Origin: Methylotenera_A sp031379885 | GTDB taxonomy: Bacteria > Pseudomonadota > Gammaproteobacteria > Burkholderiales > Methylophilaceae | DNA: 9,088 nucleotides | Assembly (NCBI GenBank): GCA_031379885.1 | Contig: JANNFN010000191.1 | Coordinates: forward strand, 1 to 9,088 | Reading direction: 5' to 3' | Part shown: piece after piece, positions 1 through 5,488 of the stretch | Layout of the letters: each line of letters opens with the position of its first letter | Numbering within the stretch: the stretch's first letter is position 1 | Notes under the pieces: model-generated | What the model saw: the letters and a program-made list of their open reading frames with translations, nothing else | Database searches by the model: none | Told to the model about the DNA's origin: nothing | Made by a program: the position numbers and the translations under genes

Positions 1-2
1 AA

Positions 3-329
3 CTAGAAACGGAGGGTGAATTTAGTCACCTCTTTATTAACTTTAAAAGTAAAAAGCCCTCTGTAAGTATTCATAAGGTTTGGGATAAGCTCAGAACAAA
101 AGCACAACTACCTGAGATGCGCATCCACGACGCGAGGCACTTCTTCTGTGGCGCTTTGGCCTCGAGTGGAAGGACACTATATGAGATCCAGGTGCTGGCT
201 GGGCATTCAGACCCTAAAACGACAATGCGCTATTCAGCAATCTCGTCAAAAGTATTACAGTCAGCATCAAGTACTGCATCAGACATTATCAAAGGAGCGA
301 TGAAACAAGAAATACCTGTTGTAGTGTAA
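3..329 (+). CDS. Tyrosine recombinase/integrase, C-terminal part (5' end outside window)
   Basis: The reading frame is open from the left edge, so this is the last 108 codons of a longer gene; the internal ATG at 117 is not the start. The visible part is the end of the phage-integrase catalytic domain: RIHDARH supplies the H-x-x-R box (second catalytic Arg) followed by the usual His, LAGHSDPKTTMRY supplies the third-box His, and the Tyr of MRYSAIS is the expected DNA-cleaving nucleophile. The first catalytic Arg and the arm and core-binding domains lie outside the window. Family knowledge: these enzymes integrate and excise elements at tRNA att sites. The tRNA 3' fragment 1.1 kb downstream fits that role. 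The C-terminal tail after the Tyr is about 30 residues, normal for the family. The C-terminal motifs are intact; whether the whole enzyme is functional cannot be seen. Confidence 0.93.
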   Translation, partial: LETEGEFSHLFINFKSKKPSVSIHKVWDKLRTKAQLPEMRIHDARHFFCGALASSGRTLYEIQVLAGHSDPKTTMRYSAISSKVLQSASSTASDIIKGAMKQEIPVVV

Positions 330-699
330 GTTAGTTTATAGGCGAGTATGGGCGTAATTGTCCAGCTCGCCTTCTTATTTTATTTTTGCGAAATGCTTAA
401 TTTTTTCCGCGAAAAAATTTCGCCGCGCCGTGCCCTATGGCCCAAAAAAATTTCGCGGGATGGGCAGAGTATCGCCGCCGCCGAAAAACTCAGCCTGCGC
501 TCGCCGTCGGGTCGAGTCGGGTAGGTCTCGCACCCCACCCTCCCCAGAAAAGTCGCGGGGTGACTTTATTTTATTTAAAACGGACCTTTGCATTCTGCGC
601 ATGGCGCGGGGTCAATTTTTGGGGAGAGTTTTTGCCACTAATGGAATAGTTTTTGAATCGCAACTTCGCACTATCTTATCTCCATAAGCAATAAAGAGC
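330..699. other. GC-rich non-coding stretch with GCGAAA/TTTCGC repeats
   Basis: No convincing gene is visible between the integrase and the HNH gene. The first part is AT-rich with GCGAAA-type motifs at 388-393, 409-414 and, inverted, around 418-423 and 451-456. CCGCGAAA (407-414) and TTTCGCGG (451-458) form an 8-bp inverted repeat. From about 421 to 610 the DNA is clearly richer in G+C than its surroundings. CACCCC (531-536) can pair with GGGGTG (557-562), and AAAGTC (549-554) with GACTTT (562-567), the latter followed by a T-rich run that might end integrase transcription. Open frames here give low-complexity Arg/Pro-rich translations without recognisable domains and are taken as non-coding. 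Confidence 0.4.
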
Positions 700-728
700 T
701 TGCAATATTCAGTTAGCTTCAATACTAT
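700..728 (+). promoter_or_regulatory. Candidate promoter for the HNH gene
   Basis: TTGCAA (700-705) and TACTAT (723-728) are separated by 17 bp and each matches the sigma-70 consensus at four of six positions. It lies about 120 bp before the HNH start, so the leader would be long. Weak support; other AT-rich boxes nearby could serve. Confidence 0.3.
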
Positions 729-849
729 CTTAACCAGTGCGTCTTACAATCTTTGCGTACTGTTTTGGCCAGATACGATATTGTCGACTGGTTCCCAGTT
801 AGTCCTATTTAAAGGCGGGTGGGGTTCCCTTAATTTTATGGAGCTCGCT

Positions 850-1212
850 ATGCCGACAACCTTAATCAAATCCCGTATCAAAGCTTTTAACCTTCAACAA
901 GGCTGTTGTATCTATTGTGAATTGCCTATGTGGTTAGACAACCCTGCTGCATTTGCAAAGAAATACAAAATTACAACCAAAGGCGCAGCGCTATTTAAAT
1001 GTACAGCTGAGCATCTATTAGCCAAGCAAGATGGTGGCAAAGATGGTGAAAGTAACATTGTTGCTGCGTGTCATTTTTGTAATCAGAAACGCCATAAGTG
1101 TAAAAAACCAAAAGACCCAATTTCATACAAGCATTACGTCAGCAATAGGCAGGGTAAGGGCAAGTGGAATTCCGTTTTAATCACTAGAAGTCGCATATCT
1201 TCAAATATGTGA
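850..1212 (+). CDS. Small HNH endonuclease family protein
   Basis: A 120-residue protein. The ATG at 850 is chosen because GGAG (840-843) lies 6 nt before it; the ATG at 838 has no good ribosome site, and further upstream the frame reads into non-coding sequence. The HNH fold is visible: a first zinc knuckle C20-x2-C23, the E54-H55 pair at the catalytic strand, N69 in the middle, and a second knuckle C74-x2-C77 followed by N78 and R81. Family knowledge: such beta-beta-alpha-metal nucleases nick or cut DNA, and small ones occur in phages, islands and restriction systems. The C-terminal third (KKPKDPISYKHY onward) is basic and of unknown role. It lies between the integrase and the att scar, so it is probably element cargo or an element-processing enzyme. 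The nuclease fold is fairly sure; the target is unknown. Confidence 0.85.
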   Translation: MPTTLIKSRIKAFNLQQGCCIYCELPMWLDNPAAFAKKYKITTKGAALFKCTAEHLLAKQDGGKDGESNIVAACHFCNQKRHKCKKPKDPISYKHYVSNRQGKGKWNSVLITRSRISSNM

Positions 1213-1218
1213 CTTCTA
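1185..1218. repeat. Long inverted repeat across the HNH stop codon
   Basis: TAGAAGTCGCATAT (1185-1198) pairs with ATATGTGACTTCTA (1205-1218) over 14 bp with one G-T wobble and a 6-nt loop. The HNH stop codon (1210-1212) lies in the right arm. No T-run follows on either strand, so it is not a standard Rho-independent terminator. It may protect the mRNA 3' end or act as a protein-binding site. Confidence 0.6.
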
Positions 1219-1427
1219 AAAAATACAGATTTCCAAACTAGTTTCGGGTTTTGATCGGATTTAGGTCATCCAACTAATTGATTCGTTTTACATTTTTAAA
1301 GAAATTTGCATCTATTTTGAAATCAAGTTTCGGCATAGGTTCAGTTTTGAGAGAGTGGTACAATGATGCAAACAAAAACCCTTAAGAATCTTCAGCTTTC
1401 AATCCAATGTTTTACGAGTAATCTGTA
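1213..1427. other. Non-coding tail of the element before the att site
   Basis: No gene is supported. AGTTTCGG occurs twice as a direct repeat (1240-1247 and 1326-1333), a spacing that could suit integrase arm-type sites, but 8-nt repeats also arise by chance. The sequence is AT-rich and otherwise plain. Confidence 0.3.
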
Positions 1428-1472
1428 CTCATAATCCGTTGGTACTGTGTTCGACTCACAGAGGGGCCACCA
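1428..1472 (+). tRNA. 3' half of a CAU-anticodon tRNA (att scar, not a functional tRNA)
   Basis: From left to right: anticodon loop CTCATAA (1428-1434, anticodon CAT 1430-1432), 3' anticodon stem TCCGT, variable loop TGGTA, T stem CTGTG (1445-1449) pairing perfectly with CACAG (1457-1461) around loop TTCGACT, 3' acceptor strand AGGGGCC (1462-1468), discriminator A and encoded CCA (1470-1472). The bases before 1427 cannot form the 5' anticodon stem, and no D arm or GGCCCCT acceptor strand lies within 100 nt upstream. Homology therefore starts at the anticodon loop, which marks the recombination core. CAU is read by elongator Met and by Ile2 tRNAs; the AGGGGCC acceptor strand resembles Ile2 of enterobacteria as I remember it, so identity is left open. 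Confidence 0.85.
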
Positions 1473-1636
1473 ATATCTAAGCGGGTTTCACGCATGAATA
1501 ACCAGCTTAAGCTGGTATATTCTGCGGGGACAATCCTTGCGGTTGCATGATGTAAGCCGTTTTTCATTTCATTCCTGATTAGTAGTTGGCCGGATGCGCC
1601 ACATATTCACTCCAAAGTCCTAACTTACTAGCTAAA
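1473..1636. other. Intergenic region after the tRNA scar
   Basis: No gene is seen. ACCAGCTTAAGCTGGT (1501-1516) is a perfect 16-bp palindrome soon after the CCA. It may be the former tRNA terminator or a bidirectional one serving the HU-like gene from the other side, but it lacks a clear T-run on either strand. Confidence 0.4.
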
Positions 1637-1927
1637 TTAAGCGTGTTTTACACTTCTTATTAAGCGATGCTTTTCCCTTTGATTCACAGACTGTTTCAAA
1701 CCAGCATCAACAGAAAAGCTCACCTGATTGCTCGCTTTGATTGTGAGCGCTTCGCATGCGGACGGGTTGCGACCTTGACGTGCCGCGAGATGCGCTACTT
1801 TAAATTTACCGAAGCCAGTAATATTGACATCTCTGTCATCTGCTAGGGCATTTGAAATGCCATCTACTACGATATTGAGGGCATTGTTAGCCACAGTTTT
1901 TGATGTGCCAGATATCGCAGATAACAA
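1637..1927 (-). CDS. HU/IHF-family DNA-binding protein, start codon apparently lost
   Basis: The body is clearly HU-like: a helical N-terminus, VNITGFGKF at the start of the beta sheet, and AARQGRNP at the DNA-inserting arm, followed by a degenerate SACE where the family usually has x-T-G-E. Upstream in the same frame (1954-1928) the codons read LFGKTDLVE, which matches the normal HU N-terminus (M-x-KTDLVE), but TTC stands where ATG is expected. The first usable start is TTG at 1927, with no visible ribosome site, and it would remove part of helix 1. The C-terminus has an extra 14-residue basic tail beyond the usual end (about residue 82). HU proteins bend and compact DNA. The gene is 54 nt behind the iron operon on the same strand. 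It is either a recent pseudogene or uses an unusual start; the frame itself has no stops. Confidence 0.65.
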   Translation of the reverse strand: MLSAISGTSKTVANNALNIVVDGISNALADDRDVNITGFGKFKVAHLAARQGRNPSACEALTIKASNQVSFSVDAGLKQSVNQREKHRLIRSVKHA

Positions 1928-1981
1928 TTCGACTAAGTCGGTTTTGCCGAATAATTTGATGCGCTTAAGCCTCGTGTGATT

Positions 1982-2713
1982 TTAGAACTCGTATTCCACC
2001 TGCATTCTGAAAGTATGGTTGGCGGCAGCTTCGCTGGTGCCAAATAGTAATGCAGCATTGTATTTAATGGCTTGCTTGGTACCTAAGTCAATTTTGCCAA
2101 ATACAGCTGGCCCCATGCGATGATTCTGCTCTTCAGATGGATCCCAGTTATCCCATTTGCCTACCTCGCCTAAGCCTTGTAGACCGAACTCAAGGGTAGG
2201 ATGCCAGCGATACTTTGCTTGCCATTGATAGCCCAGCTCTGTGATGTGATCGCCAGGGCCGAAAGTGCGTTCTAAAATTACATTACCATTGAGCTGCACT
2301 TTGCCGAATTCAGTTTGTAATAGTGGTGCTAATTTTAATTCGTAAGCTTCATTTCTGTTGAGGGGCGCCTCAATTTCCACCACCAAACCGAGGTCAACTG
2401 GGTATTTGCCCGTTTCGGTAAGCTGAAATTTGTTTTCCCATTCGCCGATTGATAACGTTTCGCTGCCTTCGCGCTCGTGTTTAAAATAAACCTCTGTGAA
2501 CCAATATTCGGTGACGCCATAGCCAAACCCTAAGCTGGAAACTTGTGCGCGGTCGCCATTTTGTAACTTTGCTGTGCCTGTTTTAAAGTCAATTTCTTTT
2601 TCACCGTATTCCACTGCAGGCACGTAAATATAATCTGCCACACCAGCCTGAGCGATGTTTGAGAGAGCGCTTATTAAAACTGCTAATTTACAAGTATTGG
2701 TAATTTTCATCAT
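1982..2713 (-). CDS. Predicted outer-membrane beta-barrel protein of the iron operon
   Basis: A 243-residue exported protein with a signal peptide (basic MMKITNTCK, hydrophobic core, likely cut near AQA at residue 23). The mature part is rich in alternating hydrophobic and aromatic strands (SSLGFGYGVTEYWFTEVYF, ELGYQWQAKYRW, FRMQVEYEF) and ends in Phe, the usual C-terminal signature of outer-membrane barrels. There is no TonB box or plug domain and it is too short for a TonB-dependent receptor. Its ATG (2713-2711) overlaps the TGA of the permease gene by 4 nt, so the two are probably translationally coupled. That coupling and the shared Fur-type promoter suggest a role in iron entry or sensing at the outer membrane. 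This is inference; I do not recognise a named family. Confidence 0.75.
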   Translation of the reverse strand: MMKITNTCKLAVLISALSNIAQAGVADYIYVPAVEYGEKEIDFKTGTAKLQNGDRAQVSSLGFGYGVTEYWFTEVYFKHEREGSETLSIGEWENKFQLTETGKYPVDLGLVVEIEAPLNRNEAYELKLAPLLQTEFGKVQLNGNVILERTFGPGDHITELGYQWQAKYRWHPTLEFGLQGLGEVGKWDNWDPSEEQNHRMGPAVFGKIDLGTKQAIKYNAALLFGTSEAAANHTFRMQVEYEF

Positions 2714-3540
2714 ACGGTTTCTAATTTATTTTCAGTTGGTTGGTAAGATATCCATTTCATGGCGCTAGCAATACTTACTAATGTCACCATATAAAACACA
2801 AGTTGCATGCCAGAAGGGCTGGCGTCATAGCCAATTAAACCGTGAAGCAACATGCCAGTAATTGATTTTTCAGGCAAGATGGCAGAGGTATTCCATAAAG
2901 GCGATATCAATGCTGGTATCAAATCCGCCTGTACTAGATAACGTGCAGCCTGCGAAGCCATGCCAGCAGCCAGAAGCAGCACTAATAAGCTTGTTGCAGT
3001 AAAGAATAAATGCATTGGAACGCGCAATAAGCCTTTGTATAAGGCATAGCCGACAGAAACACCTGCGACAATGCCTATCATCCCCCCCAGCAACAGAGCG
3101 GATACGCCTATCTGATCCGAGGTGGCAATACCGTACAAAAACAACACTGTTTCGGAGCCTTCACGCAATACGGCAATGCCTACCACCGCGAGCAAAACTG
3201 AGGCTTCACTTGTACCGTTGCGAATAGCATTACCTACATTACGTGCGTTAGTGGCAAGCTCCCTCCCGTGTGAGGCCATCCAAATGTTATGCCAAGCAAG
3301 CATCAATACCGCTATACCAAGAATCAAGGCATTAAACAGTTCTTGACCAACGCCATCAGCTAGCTCTGAAATTTGGCTAGTAGAGCCAGCCACTAGTGCT
3401 GAACCTATTAATCCAAGTAATAAACCAGCGCCAATCCAGCGGCTACGCCCAGGCACGTCACGTGTGGCTGCCGCCACGATGCCAATGATAATGGCAGCTT
3501 CTAAAACTTCACGAAAAACGATGATGACAGTCCCGAACAT
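2710..3540 (-). CDS. FTR1/EfeU-family high-affinity iron permease
   Basis: A 276-residue polytopic inner-membrane protein. Both family hallmark motifs are present: REVLE at residues 10-14 in the first membrane helix and REGSE at 126-130 in a central helix. These acidic and Arg residues line the iron path in the FTR1/EfeU family. Hydrophobic segments near residues 3-25, 36-52, 69-88, 114-137, 145-168, 178-196 and 249-266 fit the expected seven helices, and the length is normal for a plain EfeU-type permease without an extra periplasmic domain. Family knowledge: it moves Fe(III), often with a periplasmic partner that oxidises or delivers iron. Here the cupredoxin-like gene lies directly upstream (40-nt gap) and the barrel protein is coupled downstream. 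No EfeB-type peroxidase or multicopper oxidase lies in the window. Confidence 0.93.
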   Translation of the reverse strand: MFGTVIIVFREVLEAAIIIGIVAAATRDVPGRSRWIGAGLLLGLIGSALVAGSTSQISELADGVGQELFNALILGIAVLMLAWHNIWMASHGRELATNARNVGNAIRNGTSEASVLLAVVGIAVLREGSETVLFLYGIATSDQIGVSALLLGGMIGIVAGVSVGYALYKGLLRVPMHLFFTATSLLVLLLAAGMASQAARYLVQADLIPALISPLWNTSAILPEKSITGMLLHGLIGYDASPSGMQLVFYMVTLVSIASAMKWISYQPTENKLETV

Positions 3541-3580
3541 AGGTGCTTTCTACAATATTATTTAGCGATATGTATTGGGT

Positions 3581-3898
3581 TTATTTCGCAACAATGTTAC
3601 CTTGCGCAGTCGCTTCATTAAATTCACCAAAGAATGGATATTTGCCTGGAGATAGAGGCCCAATATAGATAGTTGCTTTGCCATTGCCTGCAATTACTTT
3701 TTCCCGGTTAAGTTCGTGACTTTCAAACTCTTCAGGTGTGCTATCTTTGTTTTCAACAATTAACTTAACTTTTTTGCCAGCAGGTATTGTCAGCTCCGCA
3801 GGTTCAAAGCGATGGTTGATAATTTGTATGTTGTATTCTTCATATGCAACCGCTGTGAGCGAAGAGAGAAGTAAAATTAGTGTGAAAATATGCTTCAT
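3581..3898 (-). CDS. Periplasmic cupredoxin-like protein, partner of the iron permease
   Basis: A 105-residue protein with a signal peptide (MKHIFTLILLLSSLTAVA, cut near residue 18). The remainder is one cupredoxin-like beta domain of the type found in EfeO N-termini: INHRFEPAELTIPAGKKV is the typical first half and GPLSPGKYPFFGEF the second. There is no Cys, and the C-terminal His/Met ligand loop of blue-copper proteins is replaced by GEFNEATAQG, so a classic type-1 copper centre is impossible. His29, His61 and acidic residues (EEFESHELNRE) could bind a metal. Family knowledge: single-domain cupredoxins of this kind often sit beside FTR1 permeases. It is the first gene of the Fur-type operon and probably binds or hands over iron or copper in the periplasm. 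The exact metal is unknown. Confidence 0.85.
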   Translation of the reverse strand: MKHIFTLILLLSSLTAVAYEEYNIQIINHRFEPAELTIPAGKKVKLIVENKDSTPEEFESHELNREKVIAGNGKATIYIGPLSPGKYPFFGEFNEATAQGNIVAK

Positions 3899-3904
3899 AA
3901 AAAT

Positions 3905-3923
3905 GCTTTCATTGAATGAAAGC
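3905..3923. repeat. Perfect inverted repeat in the iron operon leader
   Basis: GCTTTCATT (3905-3913), a central G, and AATGAAAGC (3915-3923) form a perfect 9+1+9 dyad between promoter and start codon. It adjoins and overlaps the Fur box by two bases. It may be a second operator half-array or an mRNA hairpin just upstream of the first gene, whose ribosome site is weak. Confidence 0.6.
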
Positions 3924-3940
3924 TAATGATAGTCATTCTC
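3922..3940 (-). promoter_or_regulatory. Fur box of the iron operon
   Basis: GCTAATGATAGTCATTCTC matches the 19-bp Fur consensus GATAATGATAATCATTATC at 16 positions. It covers the -10 element of the promoter of the cupredoxin-permease-barrel operon, the usual place for iron-dependent repression. The function of the downstream genes agrees. Confidence 0.85.
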
Positions 3941-3954
3941 ATTAAGATTTGCAA
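3926..3954 (-). promoter_or_regulatory. Sigma-70 promoter of the iron operon
   Basis: Read on the minus strand, the -35 box is TTGCAA (3954-3949) and the -10 box is TATCAT (3931-3926), 17 bp apart, matching the consensus at four and five of six positions. Transcription would start near 3919, about 20 nt before the ATG at 3898, within the inverted repeat. Confidence 0.7.
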
Positions 3955-4207
3955 GTGATTTTTACTATGTTTTGTATATATAGTAAATATTGGTGGTTGC
4001 AGACAACAATTTGTGCTGGAGAAGACTTCAATTAACCTAGGCATCCTGCAGACTGGGTTGTTGAGTATTTGGTCACAGAATGGTCAATACAGTGACAAAG
4101 AAGGTCGAAAATCGGAATCGATATTTGAGATGACGCTGACGAATATCAGCACCACCTCGTGATTTAGCGAGCGTCGCTAAGGTATAAAAAAATTAGTGCA
4201 TGCAATT
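3955..4207. other. Intergenic region between the iron operon and the repeat-protein gene
   Basis: No gene is supported. TTAGCGA (4164-4170) and TCGCTAA (4174-4180) form a perfect 7-bp stem with a 3-nt loop, lying about 30 nt beyond the stop of the DUF5666-like gene. It could end that operon, although the T-run (on the minus strand, near 4185-4192) comes before the hairpin rather than after it. A 49-codon plus-strand frame from GTG at 4013 to 4162 has no known domain and no clear ribosome site. Confidence 0.4.
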
Positions 4208-5485
4208 TTAAAGTTCAATATCATGTCTTTCTATTCTTTCAGGCCGCTCAACTTTTTCAGGACGTTCTACTTTCTCAGGACGCTCGACTTTCTCAGGACG
4301 TTCGACTTTTTCTGGTCGTTCTGATTCTAGTTTTTCAGGCCTATCATTAGCTTCCGCTTTCTCATTGTCTTTTTTGTCTTGAGAAGAGCGTCCATCAACG
4401 GAATTAGATTTTCCAGAGGCATTAGGACGATGCTTAAAGCCGCCGCGCTCTAAAATCTTATTCTCATCAGAGTACTCAATTGTCCGCGCAGTAATTTTAC
4501 CTGTGTGGTCTAACTTGCCACGTACAATAATCGTTTGATTGTTGCCAGAATTCACCCCTTTTACTTTAGTGTTAGCGTCAATGCTAATTATTTGATTATG
4601 AACACTAAATACGTGTGCATTAGCCGCTGGTGCAAGTCCTTGAATAACTATGCTGTCTGCACCTTTAAGCTCACGTTGTATGACATCTTCTTTAATTTGG
4701 CTGGCTTGCAAAGCGCGGCCATCCCAACGCCCACTCACCTGAGCAGTGCTGCCCATTTGAATTCGGTTAGAGCTCGCAATATAGACGCCATTGATTTTGC
4801 CGGCTTGGTCAATAACACCAGTAATCAAGGAAGGCGTGTTGGGCGGTGCAAGGTCAACGCGTAGAGCATGCACTAGATTATTTTCGGTGACTAAGCCACT
4901 CACTTTAACCACTTGATTTGCTTTTAAGTCAGCGCTACCAATCATATTGCGACTTACATTAATTGTTCGGCCCATAATCTGTATGGAGTTTTGGGCTAAA
5001 TCAACTTTTTCAATTTTACCTACCATAATATGTGAAACGCTCACTCGCTGTGCTTTGAGTAAATTGCCTTTGTAGTTAGATTTAATCGCAACTAGTTGGC
5101 CAATACCCAGTGCATCAATTGAGGATGCCTGACCGTCAATATCTACGGTCGTTTGATTGTCATAGTGCACTTCAAGTCCATTAACACATATGCTACCAAA
5201 GCCAGTAATAATGCCAACGATACCTGTACCACCAATACCCTCAAGTGCTTGCTGGCCAGCTCCACCGATTCCAGCATTAGATTGAATGCCAGTACCACCA
5301 ACGCCTGAGTTTGCTTGAACGCCTGTACCGCCAACGCCTTCATCTTGATTGCCCGTGCCGCCAATGCCATCTTGCTGAATGCCTGTGCCACCCATACCGG
5401 CATTGCAAACATTAGTTTCAGCGTTAGTAATCGCAGTAAAAAAAATAAGTGAGATTGTCACTAAAGCTAGAGAAAAGCGTTGCAC
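4208..5485 (-). CDS. Exported DUF5666-like protein with GGTG repeats and an RPEKVE tail
   Basis: A 425-residue protein starting at GTG (5485), 3 nt after the DUF6502-like stop, with an AAGGA ribosome site inside that gene. Order of parts: signal peptide (1-22), six or so G-[IMV]-G-G-T-G repeats with a 10-13-residue period (30-88), a run of small beta domains of DUF5666/OB-like look (about 92-340, with recurring G-x-V/I...A-x-x-V strand patterns such as GQLVAIKSNYKGNLLKAQRV), then a charged linker and a tail of RPEKVE hexapeptides (390-419). The only Cys are C27 and C100. Family knowledge: DUF5666 domains are common in bacterial envelope proteins without known function. It is probably periplasmic or surface exposed. 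The last gene of a three-gene run; role unknown. Confidence 0.8.
   Translation of the reverse strand: MQRFSLALVTISLIFFTAITNAETNVCNAGMGGTGIQQDGIGGTGNQDEGVGGTGVQANSGVGGTGIQSNAGIGGAGQQALEGIGGTGIVGIITGFGSICVNGLEVHYDNQTTVDIDGQASSIDALGIGQLVAIKSNYKGNLLKAQRVSVSHIMVGKIEKVDLAQNSIQIMGRTINVSRNMIGSADLKANQVVKVSGLVTENNLVHALRVDLAPPNTPSLITGVIDQAGKINGVYIASSNRIQMGSTAQVSGRWDGRALQASQIKEDVIQRELKGADSIVIQGLAPAANAHVFSVHNQIISIDANTKVKGVNSGNNQTIIVRGKLDHTGKITARTIEYSDENKILERGGFKHRPNASGKSNSVDGRSSQDKKDNEKAEANDRPEKLESERPEKVERPEKVERPEKVERPEKVERPERIERHDIEL
4229..4318 (-). repeat. 18-bp tandem repeat coding RPEKVE
   Basis: Five in-frame 18-bp units encode four RPEKVE and a final RPERIE hexapeptide, preceded by a diverged copy (RPEKLESE). 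Units differ mainly at wobble bases. The highly charged, proline-spaced result is likely an extended rod or a wall- or polymer-binding tail, and copy number may vary between strains. Confidence 0.85.
5222..5398 (-). repeat. Degenerate tandem repeat coding GIGGTG motifs
   Basis: About six units of 30-39 bp each encode G-[IMV]-G-G-[TA]-G followed by a short polar spacer (IQQD, NQDE, VQANS, IQSNA, QQALE). Spacer lengths differ, so units have diverged by small in-frame changes. It forms the N-terminus of the mature exported protein. Confidence 0.8.
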
Positions 5486-5488
5486 TAT

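Larger units (their letters stand above)
1..1472. mobile_element. End of an integrative element inserted in a CAU-anticodon tRNA gene
   Basis: The segment carries a tyrosine recombinase C-terminus, a compositionally distinct stretch and an HNH endonuclease gene, and ends in a tRNA 3' half (1428-1472) that has no 5' half. Insertion by a tyrosine recombinase into a tRNA gene rebuilds a full tRNA at one end and leaves a 3' fragment at the other. Since the fragment reads on the plus strand, the element must lie to its left. The other end, and the bulk of the element, lie outside the window, so its class (prophage, ICE or genomic island) cannot be told. No phage structural or conjugation genes are visible. 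Confidence 0.7.

Noticed and set aside
358..687. Open frames in the GC-rich stretch (Arg/Pro-rich translations)
   Set aside because: Two overlapping frames are open because the stretch is GC-rich; neither has a ribosome site, a domain or normal amino-acid make-up.
700..849. Longer N-terminus for the HNH protein
   Set aside because: The frame is open further upstream, but GGAG is placed exactly for the ATG at 850 and the extra residues carry no HNH sequence.
1240..1333. AGTTTCGG direct repeats as integrase arm sites
   Set aside because: Only two 8-nt copies; too short to claim beyond a passing note.
4013..4162. Small plus-strand frame starting at GTG between the iron operon and the repeat-protein gene
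   Set aside because: 49 codons, no clear ribosome site, no recognisable domain; likely chance.
4164..4180. Intrinsic terminator for the repeat-protein operon
   Set aside because: The 7-bp hairpin is real, but the T-run precedes it on the minus strand, so it is kept only as a hairpin.
4229..5398. CRISPR-like array from repeats in the DUF5666-like gene
   Set aside because: Both repeat blocks are in frame and code for RPEKVE and GGTG peptides; there are no unique spacers or palindromic repeats.
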